Origin: Amylostereum areolatum
Lineage: Eukaryota > Basidiomycota > Agaricomycetes > Russulales > Stereaceae
Direction: 5' to 3'
Assembly: GCA_012932865.1 (NCBI GenBank)
Contig: SAXG01000028.1
Span: forward strand, 248,001-312,000
Length of the DNA: 64,000 bases
Of the stretch, positions 56,262 through 64,000 are shown one piece after another; position 1 is the stretch's first letter; every line of letters starts with the position of its first letter. The notes below the pieces were generated by a model that worked only from the letters and a program-made list of their open reading frames with translations, had not been told where the DNA came from and searched no databases. Made by a program: the position numbers and the translations under genes.

Positions 56262-58774
56262 ATTGTCCTTCAAACGCGGCTGTTGAAAGGACACAGACAA
56301 TAAACTTTTCAAGTCAATCTCCTGTGCAGGAAACAGAAGATGACGTAAATAGAACAGTGTATATAAGGTCATACCAAGATGGAGCAACGCACGCTCCATC
56401 AATTCATATACCTGTTACGTTTCATGGAAAGTTCCGTAAAGCCGCAGCAAAAGCGCTACTAGATAGCGGAGCAAGCAGCACCCTGATCCATCCAGATTTC
56501 GTACGAAAACACAAGATGAATCTGATCCAACTTAAGAAACCGATACCGATATACAACGTTGACGGATCTCGGAACACTCTGGGAGAGATCAAACAGAAAG
56601 TATACCTTCCAATGACAATGGAAGGGATCAACGGAGAAATTCACCGTGAAAACCTAGGATTATTCGTCACAGCCCTAGGAGGAGACGAAGTAATCTTAGG
56701 AACCCCTTGGCTCAAAAAACACAATCCTAACATTGATTGGAGAAAGAGACAGATTACACTACAGACATGCCCAGGTACGTGCTCCACTACGAGTAAAACA
56801 ATGATCGTCCAAGGAAAGGACGAACCCTTTCTACAATCATTCGAAGAACAAAAGGCGAACCATCACGCAACAATAGAAGAACAAGAAGATCCCGAATTTG
56901 ATTCCGATCTCGTCGAGATTGAGACAATCAGAACATTCTATGGGAAAGCTAACATAGAAACAATACCAGTTGCAGAAGAAACGAACGAAACCAATACCTG
57001 GATAACAGCAAGAGCAACTAAGGCACAAGAACTCGCAGAAAGAGCGGCCATGGGAGAGAAGAAGAAGACACTCGATGAGATGATTCCACCCAGCTACAAA
57101 CAGTATCAGAAGGTATTTGAAAAGAAAGCGTCGGAACACTTCCCAATCAGTAGACCCTGGGATCATGCGATAGACCTGACCGAAGGATGGAAACCTCGAA
57201 ATTGTAAACTGTATCCAATGACAGTACCAGAACGAAAGGAACTGGACACATTTGTGGACGAACATCTACGAAAAGGATACATCCGAGAATCGAAATCAGA
57301 GATATCATCGCCCTTCTTTTTTATCAAGAAGAAAGATGGATCTCTCCGACCAGTACAGGACTATCGCTATCTCAACTCCATCACGGTAAAAAATGAATAC
57401 CCGATCCCGCTCATCTCAGATCTCATCGACAAATTAAAAGACACTAAAATCTTCTCAAAGCTCGATCTCCGATGGGGATACAACAATGTTCGTATCAAAG
57501 AAGGAGATCAATGGAAAGCTGCGTTCAAAACAAACAGAGGCCTGTTCGAACCAATGGTAATGTTCTTCGGACTAACCAACTCGCCCGCAACATTCCAAGC
57601 AATGATGAACGCACTATTTAAAGGATTAATAGACACAGGAAAAGTAGTGGTATACATGGACGACATATTGATATTCACGGAAACACTTGACGAACATAGA
57701 AGACTAATGAGAGAAGCTCTTCAAATTCTAGAACGGAATGATCTGTTCCTAAAACCAGAAAAGTGCTTCTTCGAACAATCATCAATCAAATACCTCGGCG
57801 TGATAATCACGCATAACAAGGTACAGATGGACCCGATCAAAGTTCAAGGACTATCCGAATGGCCTACACCAAGAAAAGTAAAAGAAGTTCAATCATTCCT
57901 CGGATTTGGAAATTTCTATCGACGCTTCATCAAAGACTATTCTAAGATCGCAAGACCACTATTCCAACTTACAAAGAAGGACCATGACTGGAACTGGACG
58001 ACCAAATGTGAAAATACCTTCAACAGACTGAAACACGAATTCACGTCGTCCCCAGTCTTGATCATGCCTGACAAAAACAAACCATTCCGCATCGAAAGCG
58101 ACGCCTCCGACTTCGCGTATGGGGCTATCCTATCACAACCAGATGAAACCGAAAGATGGCACCCGGTCGTGTACCTGTCCAAATCACTGTCACCTGCGGA
58201 ACAGAATTACGAGATATACGACAAAGAACTTTTAGGAGTAGTAAAAGCTCTGGAACACTGGCGACATTATCTAGAAGGAGCGAACTACAAGATTGAGATC
58301 TGGACAGATCATAAAAATCTAGAATACTTCACAACAGCCCAGAAACTTAATCGACGACAAGCACGATGGAGCCTGTATCTGTCCCGCTTTGACTACACCC
58401 TAGTACACAAACCAGGAAGTACCAATAAAGCGGACGGACTTTCTAGGAGACCAGATCACAAAGAAGACATTCCAGACAACGATGAACGAATCTTACTCCA
58501 TCCTTCGATATTCAAAGCTAGAGCCACCGGAAGAGGAACAGTTGAAGCAAACGGAGATAAAGAACTTCTCAAAGAACTAAGGAACTTCTCACACCTAGAT
58601 GATGAAGTCTGGACGGCACTAGACACGATCAAAAGATCGGGACCACGCACCCTTGCAAAAGGGATCGAAGATTGGAATTTCGAGAACGATTTGATCATCA
58701 GAAAAGGAAAGATCTACGTACCACAGAATCTCGAACTTCGACGTATAATCCTAAAATCACATCATGATCTCTAA
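56262..58774 (+). CDS. pol: Gypsy A Pol, part 1: protease, reverse transcriptase, RNase H
   Basis: The open frame begins at 56258. Aspartic protease: ALLDSGASSTLIHPDFV (DSG catalytic triad) and VILGTPWL. Reverse transcriptase: FFIKKKDGSLRPVQDYRYLN, IFSKLDLRWGYNNVRI, FFGLTNSPATFQAMMNALF and the catalytic VVYMDDILIF. RNase H: IESDASDFAYGAILSQ, YDKELLGVVKALEHWRHYL, IWTDHKNLEYF. The tether region leads to YVPQNLELRRIILKSHHDL, then TAA at 58772-58774. The next frame continues in the same phase with the integrase zinc finger, so this stop is a point nonsense change within one pol gene. Confidence 0.93.
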
Positions 58775-60148
58775 ACAATTGGACATCCAGGTGAAATGAA
58801 AACTCTAGAACTGGTACAAAGAAACTTTTGGTGGCCAAAGATGATTTCCTTCGTAAAAGGCTATGTTCAAGGATGTCCCGTATGCCAATCAACAAAGAAT
58901 GTCACGCATCCGGCAAAACATCCGTTACAACCTACGGAAATACCGGAACGACCATGGGAAACAATCACATCAGACTTCATCACAGATCTTCCGATATCCA
59001 ATGGATTTGATTCGATCAACGTAGTCGTCGACAGATTTACCAAAACCGCAGTATTCACACCGTGCCTAAAGACGATCAACGCAGAAGAGACAGCCGATCT
59101 TCTGATCGACAACGTCTACAGACGATTCGGACTATGGAAAAGAATGATATCAGACAGAGGTCCTCAATTCGCGTCCAAAGTATTCCAAGCCATTTGCGAA
59201 AGCCTTGGAATTATCTCGTCGCTCAGTACAGCGTACCATCCCCAAACAGACGGCGAGACAGAAAGAGTGAATCAAGAATTAGAACAATATCTTCGAGCAT
59301 TTTGCAACGGAGATCAAACAAATTGGGCAAAACTTTTACCAAAAGCAGAATTCGCACACAACATACGACAACATTCAGCTACAAAAGCTTCCCCATTTGA
59401 ACTCCTACATGGATACCAACCGGTTTTCAACCCAACAATACCAACCGATCCGCGAATACCGACGGCCGAAGAAAGAATAAAGAACTTTAAGGACACGTGG
59501 GACAACGCAGAAGCAAGTCTGGAAATAGCTGCTAAACTGATGAAAGTGCAGCATGATCAAATGTTCACACTACGAGATCAACTCAAACAGGGCAACCAAG
59601 TATGGTTAGATGGAAAAAATCTTAACACGGTATATCCGAAAACCAAACTAGCACCGAAGCGGTTCAGCCCATTCAAAATTGAAAAGGTTATAGGACCAGT
59701 AACCTATCGCTTGGAGCTACCAACGAAATGGAAAATACACCCAGTATTTCACGTGGCACTGTTAATTCCGTTCAGAGAAACAGAACAATATGGCGAAGCT
59801 TATGAAAAACCACCTCCGGAACTAGTAAACGACGAAGAACTCTATGAACTAGAAACAATAATAGCCTCAAAACTAGACAAACGGTATTCCGAACCATTAC
59901 ATTACTTCGTAAAATGGAAAGGCTACCCAGACTCCGGTAACACATGGGAACCAGCATCTAATCTCGAAGGATCAAAAGCTGCAATTGCAGAGTTCCACCG
60001 GAATAACCTGAAGGCACCGAGGTTGCTACCACAGCCAATCAGAGATACCAACACAGAATCTACTGATCCTGACGAGATCACTGTAACGCAGCAAGAGCGA
60101 AGGCCAGCACGACGAAAGAAACGCAAGACGAAAGTAAAACACTGGTGA
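58775..60148 (+). CDS. pol: Gypsy A Pol, part 2: integrase with chromodomain
   Basis: Same frame as part 1, after the nonsense codon; the first Met is at 58796. HHCC zinc finger: a GHPGEMKTLELVQRNFWWPK segment and GCPVCQSTK. The DDE core has SDFITDLPISNGFD, ISDRGPQFASKVFQAICESLG, and STAYHPQTDGETERVNQELE. C-terminal GPVTYRLELPTKWKIHPVFH precedes a chromodomain (HYFVKWKGYPDSGNTWEPAS). Chromodomains steer chromovirus integration to heterochromatin marked by histone H3 methylation. The Arg/Lys-rich end (RRPARRKKRKTKVKHW) may be a nuclear localisation signal. Confidence 0.93.
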   Translation, partial: TIGHPGEMKTLELVQRNFWWPKMISFVKGYVQGCPVCQSTKNVTHPAKHPLQPTEIPERPWETITSDFITDLPISNGFDSINVVVDRFTKTAVFTPCLKTINAEETADLLIDNVYRRFGLWKRMISDRGPQFASKVFQAICESLGIISSLSTAYHPQTDGETERVNQELEQYLRAFCNGDQTNWAKLLPKAEFAHNIRQHSATKASPFELLHGYQPVFNPTIPTDPRIPTAEERIKNFKDTWDNAEASLEIAAKLMKVQHDQMFTLRDQLKQGNQVWLDGKNLNTVYPKTKLAPKRFSPFKIEKVIGPVTYRLELPTKWKIHPVFHVALLIPFRETEQYGEAYEKPPPELVNDEELYELETIIASKLDKRYSEPLHYFVKWKGYPDSGNTWEPASNLEGSKAAIAEFHRNNLKAPRLLPQPIRDTNTESTDPDEITVTQQERRPARRKKRKTKVKHW

Positions 60149-60288
60149 GACTCAACACCATTCAGGCGAATGCACTGCCAACAAGGAGGGGATAAAAACC
60201 CTATGGGTTCAACGGGACAGATCACCAATGTCCACCACCCCAAACGCAGCCAACACTTCCTCTACCAATCCAATCATCACACCCAGCA

Positions 60289-62182
60289 ATGTCGACCGCC
60301 TCCGCCTCGTCTGCAACAAAGTACACCACACTCAGCAGGAACGAACCCTCTGCGGAGACTGCTTCATCGCTCGATCGGCAGCAATCCTCGCAATTAAGTC
60401 AGTACCTCCTCCGTCTAGGTCAGGACCAGACGGAAGAACAAGGGGTAAGCCGCTTAGAAGCACACAGAAGAACCCTGACTAAAGCACCCGGATTCCTCAC
60501 AGGTGCTAATGCAATCCCCGTGGCCCGGAGCGACGGAAGTCCAGACGCCCGATTCTCCGATACTAGAAAGCCAGATAGCCCGCATGATAGCCGGAGTAGC
60601 GCTCGAACAGGCCAGGGAGCGGATCGACGACCTCAGGAGGGAGTCGGACGACGTCCAGAACATCTTGGAGAATCACATCAAGATGCTCAACGGAGAACTC
60701 CTTCAGCTAGACTCGAGGTACCTAACGCTCTCGACCGAGATGGAGGAACGAGAGGTCAAACTCCTTCGACGATTCCGGAAGCTAGCGCAGCGGCTATACT
60801 CAACGTCGCAGAGCTCCGAAGATTTCTCACCGAAGTCGGACACAGGGTCAACTGGCTCAATTGGGAAAGACACACCTTCCGTGCTGCCTACGAAGGAGAA
60901 ATCCTCCGAAGGCAAATGGAAACTATCGGAGTTCCCCATATGTCGCCACGCGAGGGCCCCGACATCAACCTCATCTTACATGGATATCACATCTCCCCGG
61001 GCTATACTATTCGACCCGATCCCATCGCATCCACCCTCGCCAGACCCTCATCTCTCCCTAACGCCCCTCCGCGACCCGTCACCGCTCCTACACCGCCATG
61101 GTCCCTACCCATCCCCGGACTCACCCAGACTAACCCCATCCAGCCTCCCATCGCTGGAAACAGCGTACCCGGAAAGCACACCGACGGACAGCCCCTGGTT
61201 TCCCCAGAGTCCAGACAACCGACCGGAAATCCGCGACAAGTACCTAGAACATCTTTTCCACTGCCAGCAGTGCTGAGACCACCAACTCCATTCCCGGTAT
61301 CTACTGACGACACTCCCATGCCCTGGCACGGAGGTCCCCCTGCCTATCCCTCATTCCTACGCCCGTACCCCGACCACGTTCGAGATCCCATCACCCAAGA
61401 TCCCCAAATCACCCCACAGCGACGTAAACATGATTCTGTCGACCCCGACGGAAGACCGCTCAAGCGGATCAGAGACGTCAGATTCCCCGATGCATCAAGT
61501 AAGGAAGAACTTCCGAGAACTCCAGAAGATAGTCAAGCGAATGATGGAGGACCGCGCTCGCCGGAACCAAGAGCACGACTCAACGGACGAATCGGACAGT
61601 TCGGCAGACGAGTCGGACAGTTCGACGGACGACAAGACGGAGGAAGTAGCTGAGAATCCCTCGGACCAATGGAGCAACGAGCCGACCACATAGACGCAAG
61701 AGAAGTGGGACGCAATTCCCGTGAAGCCGCGGAAACGCTGCTGGAAATGCGGCGAGCGAGGCCATCTCCGCCGAGACTGTCCCCGTCGCAAGAGCGATCC
61801 CCCTCACTCCCCCCAATCACGGTCTTGTTACCCTCTCCGATCACGGACTCCTCTTCCTCGCCCACGCCCGAGCCATCCGGATATCAGTTACGGTCCAGGA
61901 ACACTGATGTCCCACCCCCACCTCCGACGTACCGACGCTACCGCCCGCGCCCACAGGCAGCTTCTGGGATTCCTCACGCGACGTGAGAGCCTAACGCACG
62001 AAGCCGCCCAACACGCCACTGAACAGTGGTTATACTGGGAGGACGCGGTACTCCGCACTCAGCAGGAACCTCCTTCGCGCTTCAACCACTCTTGGCGCGT
62101 CGACGATCTCTTCTGGAAAGGAGAAGACTGGAACCTGCAGGAAGAGGAAGAGTCGAAGGATCACTGGCCGGAACCTTGGTAA
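60289..62182 (+). pseudogene. Gypsy A extra 3' ORF: coiled-coil protein with CCHC zinc knuckle (frame-broken)
   Basis: Segments in two frames fit together. A coiled coil: ARERIDDLRRESDDVQNILE, MLNGELLQLDSRYLTLST, EREVKLLRRFRKLA. Then, after a one-base change near 60790, LNVAELRRFLTEVGHRVNWL with NWERHTFRAAYEGEILRRQM; a long Pro/Ser-rich linker; VRKNFRELQKIVKRMMEDRA and a Ser/Asp-rich acidic run. After a TAG at 61691-61693 comes a perfect CCHC knuckle, CWKCGERGHLRRDC, and an acidic Trp-rich C-terminus (WRVDDLFWKGEDWNLQ). Coiled coil plus knuckle is a Gag-like plan. It lies between pol and the 3' LTR, where Ty3/gypsy elements usually have nothing or an env. Confidence 0.6.
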
Positions 62183-62435
62183 GCGCGCGGACGAACTTTT
62201 ACCCATCACACACACTCGGACTTTCTCTTTTGCATCATCATCATCATCATCACATTTTTGCATTCATCGTTATGACATTTCTCGGACTAATCACGGACTG
62301 CGCCCTCATTCGTACGCATATTTTCCTCGGACTTCTCTACCGTACAGATTCTTATCGCTATGAGGAAAGCGAAGGACTCGGTATTCTCTATGCGACGCGC
62401 TGGAAGCATCGCTTATTTATGACTAGCATCTGATT

Positions 62436-62963
62436 ATGTACGAATCCCCGCTTACGACTGACGGCAATGATTACATCACTGCCCCTCCGCATCGCAAGCA
62501 TAAAAGAGAAAGCCACAAGGACCACAACATCCTCAGACATTGTCTAACAAACCAACTCGCACTACCCGAACCAACCAATATGTCCTCTACCCTCGCCTCC
62601 TCCTCGCGCAACCTCTCCACCACCGACTGCACTCCCCCTGCCACTCCTCCTCCCTCGCCTGTCCCTTCGCGTACTCCCACGCCCGACCCACGCGACGAAG
62701 AACTCCTCCGTCATCTCAAACGAGTCACGGAACTCCTAAACTGTCCGGACGTCGCACGCGCCATGAAGAGGCCGAGAAGCCTCGACGAAGAAGCGATGCA
62801 GGAGTCGAAGCGAAGATGCGGCATCAAAGGGCTCTTCCAGAAACACGGGCCCCGGTTCAAAAGCCCGGACCACGCAACGACGGCTAGGATAGGGCATCGG
62901 CTAGGGTCTCCCACGATAGACGGGGAGGACATAAAAGTAGTCGAGGCGCTGCTGAAGCGGTAG
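62436..62963 (+). CDS. Gypsy A extra 3' ORF: small basic protein, unknown
   Basis: ATG at 62436, 175 residues; an internal Met at 62580 (MSSTLASSSRNLSTTDCT) could also start it. After a Ser/Thr/Pro-rich part with SPVPSRTPTPDP it has DEELLRHLKRVTELLNCP, then RSLDEEAMQESKRRCGIKGL and FQKHGPRFKSPDHATT. Similar short basic helical segments occur in proteins with nuclear roles, but no family is recognised. The frame is intact. Confidence 0.5.
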   Translation: MYESPLTTDGNDYITAPPHRKHKRESHKDHNILRHCLTNQLALPEPTNMSSTLASSSRNLSTTDCTPPATPPPSPVPSRTPTPDPRDEELLRHLKRVTELLNCPDVARAMKRPRSLDEEAMQESKRRCGIKGLFQKHGPRFKSPDHATTARIGHRLGSPTIDGEDIKVVEALLKR

Positions 62964-62988
62964 AATAATATAATTCTATCGCCTGATT

Positions 62989-63402
62989 TTGGATAAGGAT
63001 AAAGGAGTGAACATCAAAGCAAAAGAAAGTAGAAGCACAATGCAGCCCACCCAATCATCCGACCTTACGATGTTCACTACAACCACCCCTCAATCGCTTA
63101 TCATTGTTCTAAGCGTAATCGTAGGACTTACCGTCCTCACACTCCTCGTGTCGTCTGTCTTCCTCCAACAATGGCGACGAGCAAGCGATCAAGAACCCGT
63201 TCAAGAAATCCCTTTAACAGTAATCCGGTTCATGAATCAACGGGACGTCGATTCTAGAGAGGGGGCTAGTGTTACAACTCGATCAAGGTATTCCATTTCC
63301 CACTACCTTATTAGGAAGGACATCGCTAAACGACAGATTACGACTGTGCCCCAGCTCGTGACCGTCTCGACGACGCAGCCACGACTGTGCCACAGATTGT
63401 AG
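62989..63402 (+). CDS. Gypsy A extra 3' ORF: single-pass membrane protein
   Basis: 137 residues in the open frame from 62989; a likely ATG start is at 63041 (MQPTQSSDLTMF). The hydrophobic segment SLIIVLSVIVGLTVLTLLVS with VFLQQWRR after it is a clear membrane span with positive charges on its C-terminal side, so the long N-terminus would be outside or lumenal. The frame runs over the polypurine tract and into the 3' LTR, ending at 63402. Its position, between pol and PPT, is that of env in retroviruses, but no ectodomain, signal peptide or Cys-rich region is present. Confidence 0.5.
   Translation: MDKDKGVNIKAKESRSTMQPTQSSDLTMFTTTTPQSLIIVLSVIVGLTVLTLLVSSVFLQQWRRASDQEPVQEIPLTVIRFMNQRDVDSREGASVTTRSRYSISHYLIRKDIAKRQITTVPQLVTVSTTQPRLCHRL
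63256..63265 (+). other. Polypurine tract of gypsy A
   Basis: agagaggggg, five bases before the TG of the 3' LTR. Expected primer for plus-strand DNA synthesis. Confidence 0.75.
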
Positions 63403-63778
63403 CCATCTCAACGACGTAGCCACGACTGTGCCCCAGTCGCATACCCGTAGATACCTGATACGACCGTTACCAGATGTACATATATTTGCTCGATCTCCTT
63501 TCCTATAAAAGGAGGCTCGACGAACGAACTATTCCCCAGCTCGTTCTCTTTGTAAATACAGGACTGTTCTAAATAGAACCTCCTCTTCAAACACTAAAGA
63601 GAATCCTCAGCATACTAAGTCGATAAGCTCGCCTAAGTCTTCAGCGAAGACTTACTGCTTTGCGTATCGACATCCACCTTCCTATAACCAAGACGTCTGG
63701 ATCACCTGATCCCACTTCTCACGCGTAAGAGTACTGTAGCCTGAGCCGCTTGTCACGTGATAAGGACCATCCTTAACA
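63270..63778 (+). repeat. 3' LTR of gypsy A
   Basis: 509 bp, TGTTACAACTCG..CCTTAACA. By eye it differs from the rejoined 5' LTR at about nine sites, seven of which are CG versus CA or TG. TATAAAA box at 63504-63510. Confidence 0.96.
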
Positions 63779-63783
63779 AGTCT

Positions 63784-63968
63784 CTCTCCTCTTGTGTATA
63801 TAAGGCTCGCTCTCGCTGTACATATTCCTTATCTCGAGCTAGTCAATTCTACCGACTTTGCTTGCTTTCCCTTGTCTGTTGCCGTGTCTGATCGGCTCTC
63901 CTCCGTCGTCCTCATCTTCTAGTCAGCTGTGTCGTAACTTGGTGCTGTCGCACTAGTCGTTGCTGACA
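63784..63968 (+). mobile_element. Right part of the split family B LTR
   Basis: 185 bp completing the LTR begun at 48505 (273 + 185 = 458). It has a TATATAAGG promoter motif near 63798-63806 and ends GTTGCTGACA. The next bases (taagctcgag..) are not a duplication of the bases before 48505 (ggtgg), so this may be the 5' LTR of an element whose body lies beyond the window. Confidence 0.88.
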
Positions 63969-64000
63969 TAAGCTCGAGATCTGTTTACTCTTGCACCACC

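Larger units (their letters stand above)
48778..63778 (+). mobile_element. Full-length Ty3/gypsy chromovirus (family A), carrying a nested hAT
   Basis: Flanked by the 5-bp duplication AGTCT (48773-48777, 63779-63783). It has 509-bp LTRs, a gag with zinc knuckle, and a pol with aspartic protease, reverse transcriptase, RNase H, integrase and C-terminal chromodomain in the Ty3 order. About 3.1 kb of extra coding sequence lies before the 3' LTR, with a polypurine tract at 63256-63265. A 4.8-kb hAT element sits in the 5' LTR. Without it the element is about 10.2 kb. Internal codons are A-rich, unlike the GC-rich host genes. No primer binding site directly beside the 5' LTR was recognised. Confidence 0.95.

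Noticed and set aside
62989..63402. Calling the membrane ORF a retroviral envelope
   Set aside because: Only one membrane span, no signal peptide, Cys-rich ectodomain or cleavage site; position alone is not enough.

Overview
The window reads as nuclear DNA of a basidiomycete fungus, probably an Agaricomycete such as a wood-decay polypore. Signs are short (about 50-70 bp) GT..AG introns, GC-rich housekeeping exons, a KDZ transposase with the CxC1-type cysteine cluster, FunK1 fungal kinases, and a chromodomain Ty3/gypsy element. Gene models are hand-assembled from translated exons and intron borders. Database matches are from memory of the families and were not searched.

Layout. 0-1.5 kb: decayed KDZ transposase. 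2.3-8 kb: two convergent paralogous WD40-like genes with a FunK1 remnant between them. 8.4-17.4 kb: housekeeping block (MYND protein, coronin, small acidic protein, COG7 C-terminal half, cytidine deaminase, J-domain protein, RNA polymerase II subunit Rpb7). 17.9-25.6 kb: two intact FunK1 kinases with duplicated promoters and a truncated third copy between them. 26.6-40 kb: five members of a second, divergent protein-kinase-like family (called K1-K5 here), split by a block holding a proline-rich protein, an S28 serine peptidase broken by a MITE, and a ZNF511-like zinc-finger protein. 40.2-42.2 kb: F-box/WD40 ubiquitin-ligase adaptor. 42.2-44.5 kb: foldback elements and a minisatellite. 44.7-46.4 kb: trypsin-like protease. 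46.5-64 kb: repeats.

The repeat block can be dated by nesting. An LTR of family B (458 bp) was split by a full Ty3/gypsy chromovirus of family A (48778-63778, TSD AGTCT). Its 5' LTR was then split by a 4.8-kb hAT element (49231-54065, 8-bp TSD CTTCTCAC). The hAT transposase gene was in turn split by a solo LTR of family B (52756-53213, TSD CCGCT). Removing each insertion restores 509-bp and 458-bp LTR pairs exactly, so the nesting is well supported.

The most unusual item is the gypsy element. It has a likely GGGTTTT -1 frameshift site at the gag/pol junction, one nonsense codon between RNase H and integrase, and about 3.1 kb of extra sequence between pol and the 3' LTR. That extra sequence encodes a coiled-coil/CCHC-knuckle protein, a small basic protein and a single-pass membrane protein just before the polypurine tract.

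Caution: coronin, the MYND gene and the J-domain gene each carry exactly one extra base when their exons are summed. Several other genes also switch frame. Single-base assembly errors are therefore as likely as true pseudogenes.
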